Shown piece by piece: positions 62,100-64,000 of a stretch of DNA of 64,000 bases (the stretch's first letter is position 1; every line of letters starts with the position of its first letter). Source of the DNA: Bifidobacterium asteroides DSM 20089 (GTDB lineage Bacteria; Actinomycetota; Actinomycetes; Actinomycetales; Bifidobacteriaceae); assembly GCF_002715865.1 (NCBI RefSeq), contig NZ_CP017696.1, positions 1,798,001-1,862,000 of the forward strand, read 5' to 3'. The notes beneath the pieces are model-generated. The model searched no databases. It saw only the letters and a program-made list of their open reading frames with translations, and was not told where the DNA came from. The position numbers and the translations under genes were made by a program.

Positions 62100-63212
62100 T
62101 CAACGGGGCCATCGATCACGCGCCGAGGGAAGAGCAGGAAAATCGCCATGAGGTTCCAACTGGTACCAATAGGCGACTGTGGACACGTCATCGCTTCGTT
62201 CAAAAGCGCCTTGGAACCCGGACCCAATTTGTTGCCAAGTGACGCGTAGATCTTGTTCGAATCGGATCGGATCTGGTATATGCCACCGATACAACCCCCG
62301 CATTGGAGGGCAATCATCATTGTGATAGCGATTGCGAATCGAGTAATCATGGTTGCTATAGAAGGGATATCCACAGAAGGGCGCACAGTATGTCTGCTCA
62401 ATGGTCCCTTCAGCACTTGGAACGGCAAAACTCCAAGCTCCTCCAAAATAATCCTCGGTACCAGTGCTGCATATCGTTGGATACGCCTCGTCCCCATCGA
62501 TATAAAATTTGAATTCACCTTCTCCCCACCAGTAGCGCTCAAGCACACTCAAGGCCAGATATGTTCCAATATACTGGCCTCTGCCCCGGACCCCGTCCAA
62601 AACGACGTAGTCCTGCCCAGGAACAGTTGCCTTTTGCCTACGCCACTGGGCATGGAAATACCCCGTATCCGCTGGCAACGGATCGTCCTGCAACGAGTAA
62701 TCGATCTGATAGAACAGGGCCGGCACAACATTCACGTGCTGGTTTTCCAAAACAAGACGGGCGCGTCTGCCAAACGGCATGGGGAAATAGGCGTTCAGCC
62801 CTCCTGTCGGCGCCACTTGTATGGGTAGGGAGTTAACTCGACAGACCTGCCCAAAACCACAGCAGAAAAAATCACCCAGGGGGCACTCAACCGAGGGAGT
62901 CTGCTCATCATCCCAGTAAATCCTGAGCACAAGATCACGCAGAACATATCGATCCGCATCACTGGTTCTATCCGTCACCGTGAACCAAAGGTGATTAATG
63001 ACGCCAGTACCTTCGATATCAGCCAATACCACAGACGAACCCGGCTCCAGATTCCTGATGCAGGGGCTGCCCTTCCTGCCTGGTCCAAGCTCTCCTGCCG
63101 ATATGGCTCCCCGACCTTTCTCGCCGCGGGGATTCTCAGCATTGATCGACCTGCTTACGCTGGATTTGACGAGCGTCAGACCCAACGGATCTCCTGCCAG
63201 CTGCGAACGCAT
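62100..63212 (-). CDS. GH172 (DUF2961) family glycoside hydrolase
   Basis: About 370 residues of the DUF2961/GH172 family, which includes bifidobacterial alpha-D-fructofuranosidase (difructose dianhydride I-forming) and alpha-D-arabinofuranosidases. Visible blocks are RSINAENPRGEKG, GVINHLWFTV, YWDDEQTPSVECPLGDFF, and the catalytic region GEGEFKFYIDGD with STGTEDYFGGAW. Glu231 and Glu253 in these two motifs are in the spacing expected for the catalytic pair. Start 63212 (MRSQLAG) follows AAAGG; an ATG at 63332 is possible but lies inside the next gene. It is followed by apbE and preceded by a GH13 alpha-glucosidase. Confidence 0.82.
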   Translation of the reverse strand: MRSQLAGDPLGLTLVKSSVSRSINAENPRGEKGRGAISAGELGPGRKGSPCIRNLEPGSSVVLADIEGTGVINHLWFTVTDRTSDADRYVLRDLVLRIYWDDEQTPSVECPLGDFFCCGFGQVCRVNSLPIQVAPTGGLNAYFPMPFGRRARLVLENQHVNVVPALFYQIDYSLQDDPLPADTGYFHAQWRRQKATVPGQDYVVLDGVRGRGQYIGTYLALSVLERYWWGEGEFKFYIDGDEAYPTICSTGTEDYFGGAWSFAVPSAEGTIEQTYCAPFCGYPFYSNHDYSIRNRYHNDDCPPMRGLYRWHIPDPIRFEQDLRVTWQQIGSGFQGAFERSDDVSTVAYWYQLEPHGDFPALPSARDRWPR

Positions 63213-63252
63213 ACCCATCCTTTCTATGCCGACATCCGTCATTGCGTATCTG

Positions 63253-64000
63253 TCACTCACATATCTTTGTCGTATACCAGACCGTGGCATCAGGCGCGAG
63301 CCAAACCGCTCCATTTGCTGATTCAACGACATTGCTATTCAACAAGCACTTGGCCGAGACCGGCAACCTCACCGACGATCTACCAAAATTGGTCATGCTT
63401 CTCAAACCGGAAGCCAAGACTAGTTCTAAGGTGTGGGTCAGCCCATCATCGACAACGTTAACCTTCACATTCATATCATTTTCGACCCACTTGCTGCGCA
63501 AAGCCAGAGCCGTTTTCATCAGGGAACGAGCCGACTTGTCTGATCGCATTTCAGACTCTATGGAGTAGTGATCGAACCAGGCAGGCTGCGGCAGCCATGG
63601 AGTAGCGCCCTTATTGAAGCCGAAGGATTTGTCACGCTCGCTCGTCCATGGAATCGGCACACGACATCCATCCCTCCCTTTGACTCGGTGCCCGGATCGT
63701 TCCCACTGAGGATCGCGGATATCTGTCGACTTAAGTTCGGTGACTTCCGGCAGCCCCAACTCATCGCCTTGATAGATGTATGCGGTTCCCGGCAGAGCCA
63801 GCATGATCATAGCGGCAGACCGGGCTCTCCGTAACCCGGTCTGGCGATCAACGACGGGAACAGTTCCATCCGAAGCCACCCAGGCGAGTTCATCGACACC
63901 CTTGGGCAGAGCTAACCGCGAAGCCAGCCGCGGAACGTCATGATTGCCAAGGACCCAGCTGGGCGTAGCTCCGACTTTCTTGAAACCTCGGCATGTCCTG
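63253..64000 (-). CDS. GH13 alpha-glucosidase, C-terminal part (runs off the window)
   Basis: The 3' end of a GH13 subfamily 30/31-type alpha-glucosidase; the reading frame is open to the window edge, so the start is missing. Visible are GNHDVPRL, LPGTAYIYQGDELGLPEV, GRDGCRVPIPW with the usual pattern for actinobacterial AglA enzymes, and a C-terminal beta domain. HD of GNHD is the substrate-binding site conserved in GH13. The nucleophile Asp and acid/base Glu lie upstream, outside the window. It lies 40 bases before the GH172 gene on the same strand, so the two are likely co-transcribed, which suggests use of a glucose- and fructose-containing glycan. Confidence 0.88.
   Translation of the reverse strand, partial: RTCRGFKKVGATPSWVLGNHDVPRLASRLALPKGVDELAWVASDGTVPVVDRQTGLRRARSAAMIMLALPGTAYIYQGDELGLPEVTELKSTDIRDPQWERSGHRVKGRDGCRVPIPWTSERDKSFGFNKGATPWLPQPAWFDHYSIESEMRSDKSARSLMKTALALRSKWVENDMNVKVNVVDDGLTHTLELVLASGLRSMTNFGRSSVRLPVSAKCLLNSNVVESANGAVWLAPDATVWYTTKICE

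Overview
The window is about 64 kb of high-GC actinobacterial chromosome, most likely a Bifidobacterium. Supporting signs are a sucrose phosphorylase whose active-site spacing matches the Bifidobacterium adolescentis enzyme, a GH172 (DUF2961) fructosidase-type protein, an FTR1/P19/DUF2318/FtsX iron operon of the bifidobacterial type, LacI-family sugar regulators and strong AAGGAG ribosome-binding sites. An insect-gut clade member is possible, but the sequence alone does not settle it. No rRNA, tRNA, CRISPR array, transposase or phage gene was seen.

Layout. 0-2.6 kb is AT-rich accessory DNA with one membrane protein that ends in a lysozyme-like domain. 2.6-7.3 kb is a lantibiotic-immunity type ABC transporter (LanFEG) with its two-component system. 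7.8-13.0 kb is a siderophore-type iron uptake operon ending in a siderophore-interacting reductase. 13.3-15.7 kb is trpE-trpG with a possible attenuator. 15.9-23.8 kb is a nucleoside salvage module: MFS transporter, nucleoside hydrolase, a complete ECF transporter, and a divergent LacI-ribokinase fusion. 24.1-26.2 kb is a GH31 alpha-xylosidase-like enzyme. 26.7-28.4 kb is a toxin-antitoxin-like pair (XRE-ImmA protease and DUF4411 PIN-like protein). 28.5-30.1 kb holds a VOC protein and a 3-hydroxyacyl-CoA dehydrogenase. 30.4-34.2 kb is a low-GC five-gene SPFH/zinc-ribbon/TPR membrane cluster whose upstream region has a run of 19 G inside a small leader ORF. 34.5-38.0 kb holds an MHS transporter, a DUF4186 protein and cyclopropane fatty acid synthase. 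38.2-45.8 kb is the seven-gene ferrous/ferric iron operon with an FMN-binding lipoprotein. 46.0-53.8 kb has four amino acid permeases and a second 3-hydroxyacyl-CoA dehydrogenase; one permease is preceded by a clear lysine riboswitch. 54.1-55.2 kb is ilvC. 56.0-64.0 kb is carbohydrate-related: sucrose phosphorylase with a divergent LacI regulator, a GH1 remnant, an MHS transporter, ApbE flavin transferase, GH172 and the end of a GH13 alpha-glucosidase.

How they fit together. Two separate iron routes are present. The second is wired for extracytoplasmic flavin chemistry, because the window also encodes ApbE, which attaches FMN to exported proteins. The nucleoside module can import a nucleoside, split it and phosphorylate the ribose with a kinase fused to its own repressor. 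The items most worth a second look are the poly-G tract before the SPFH cluster, the LacI-ribokinase fusion, the membrane lysozyme-like protein, and the duplicated lysine permease of which only one copy keeps the riboswitch.
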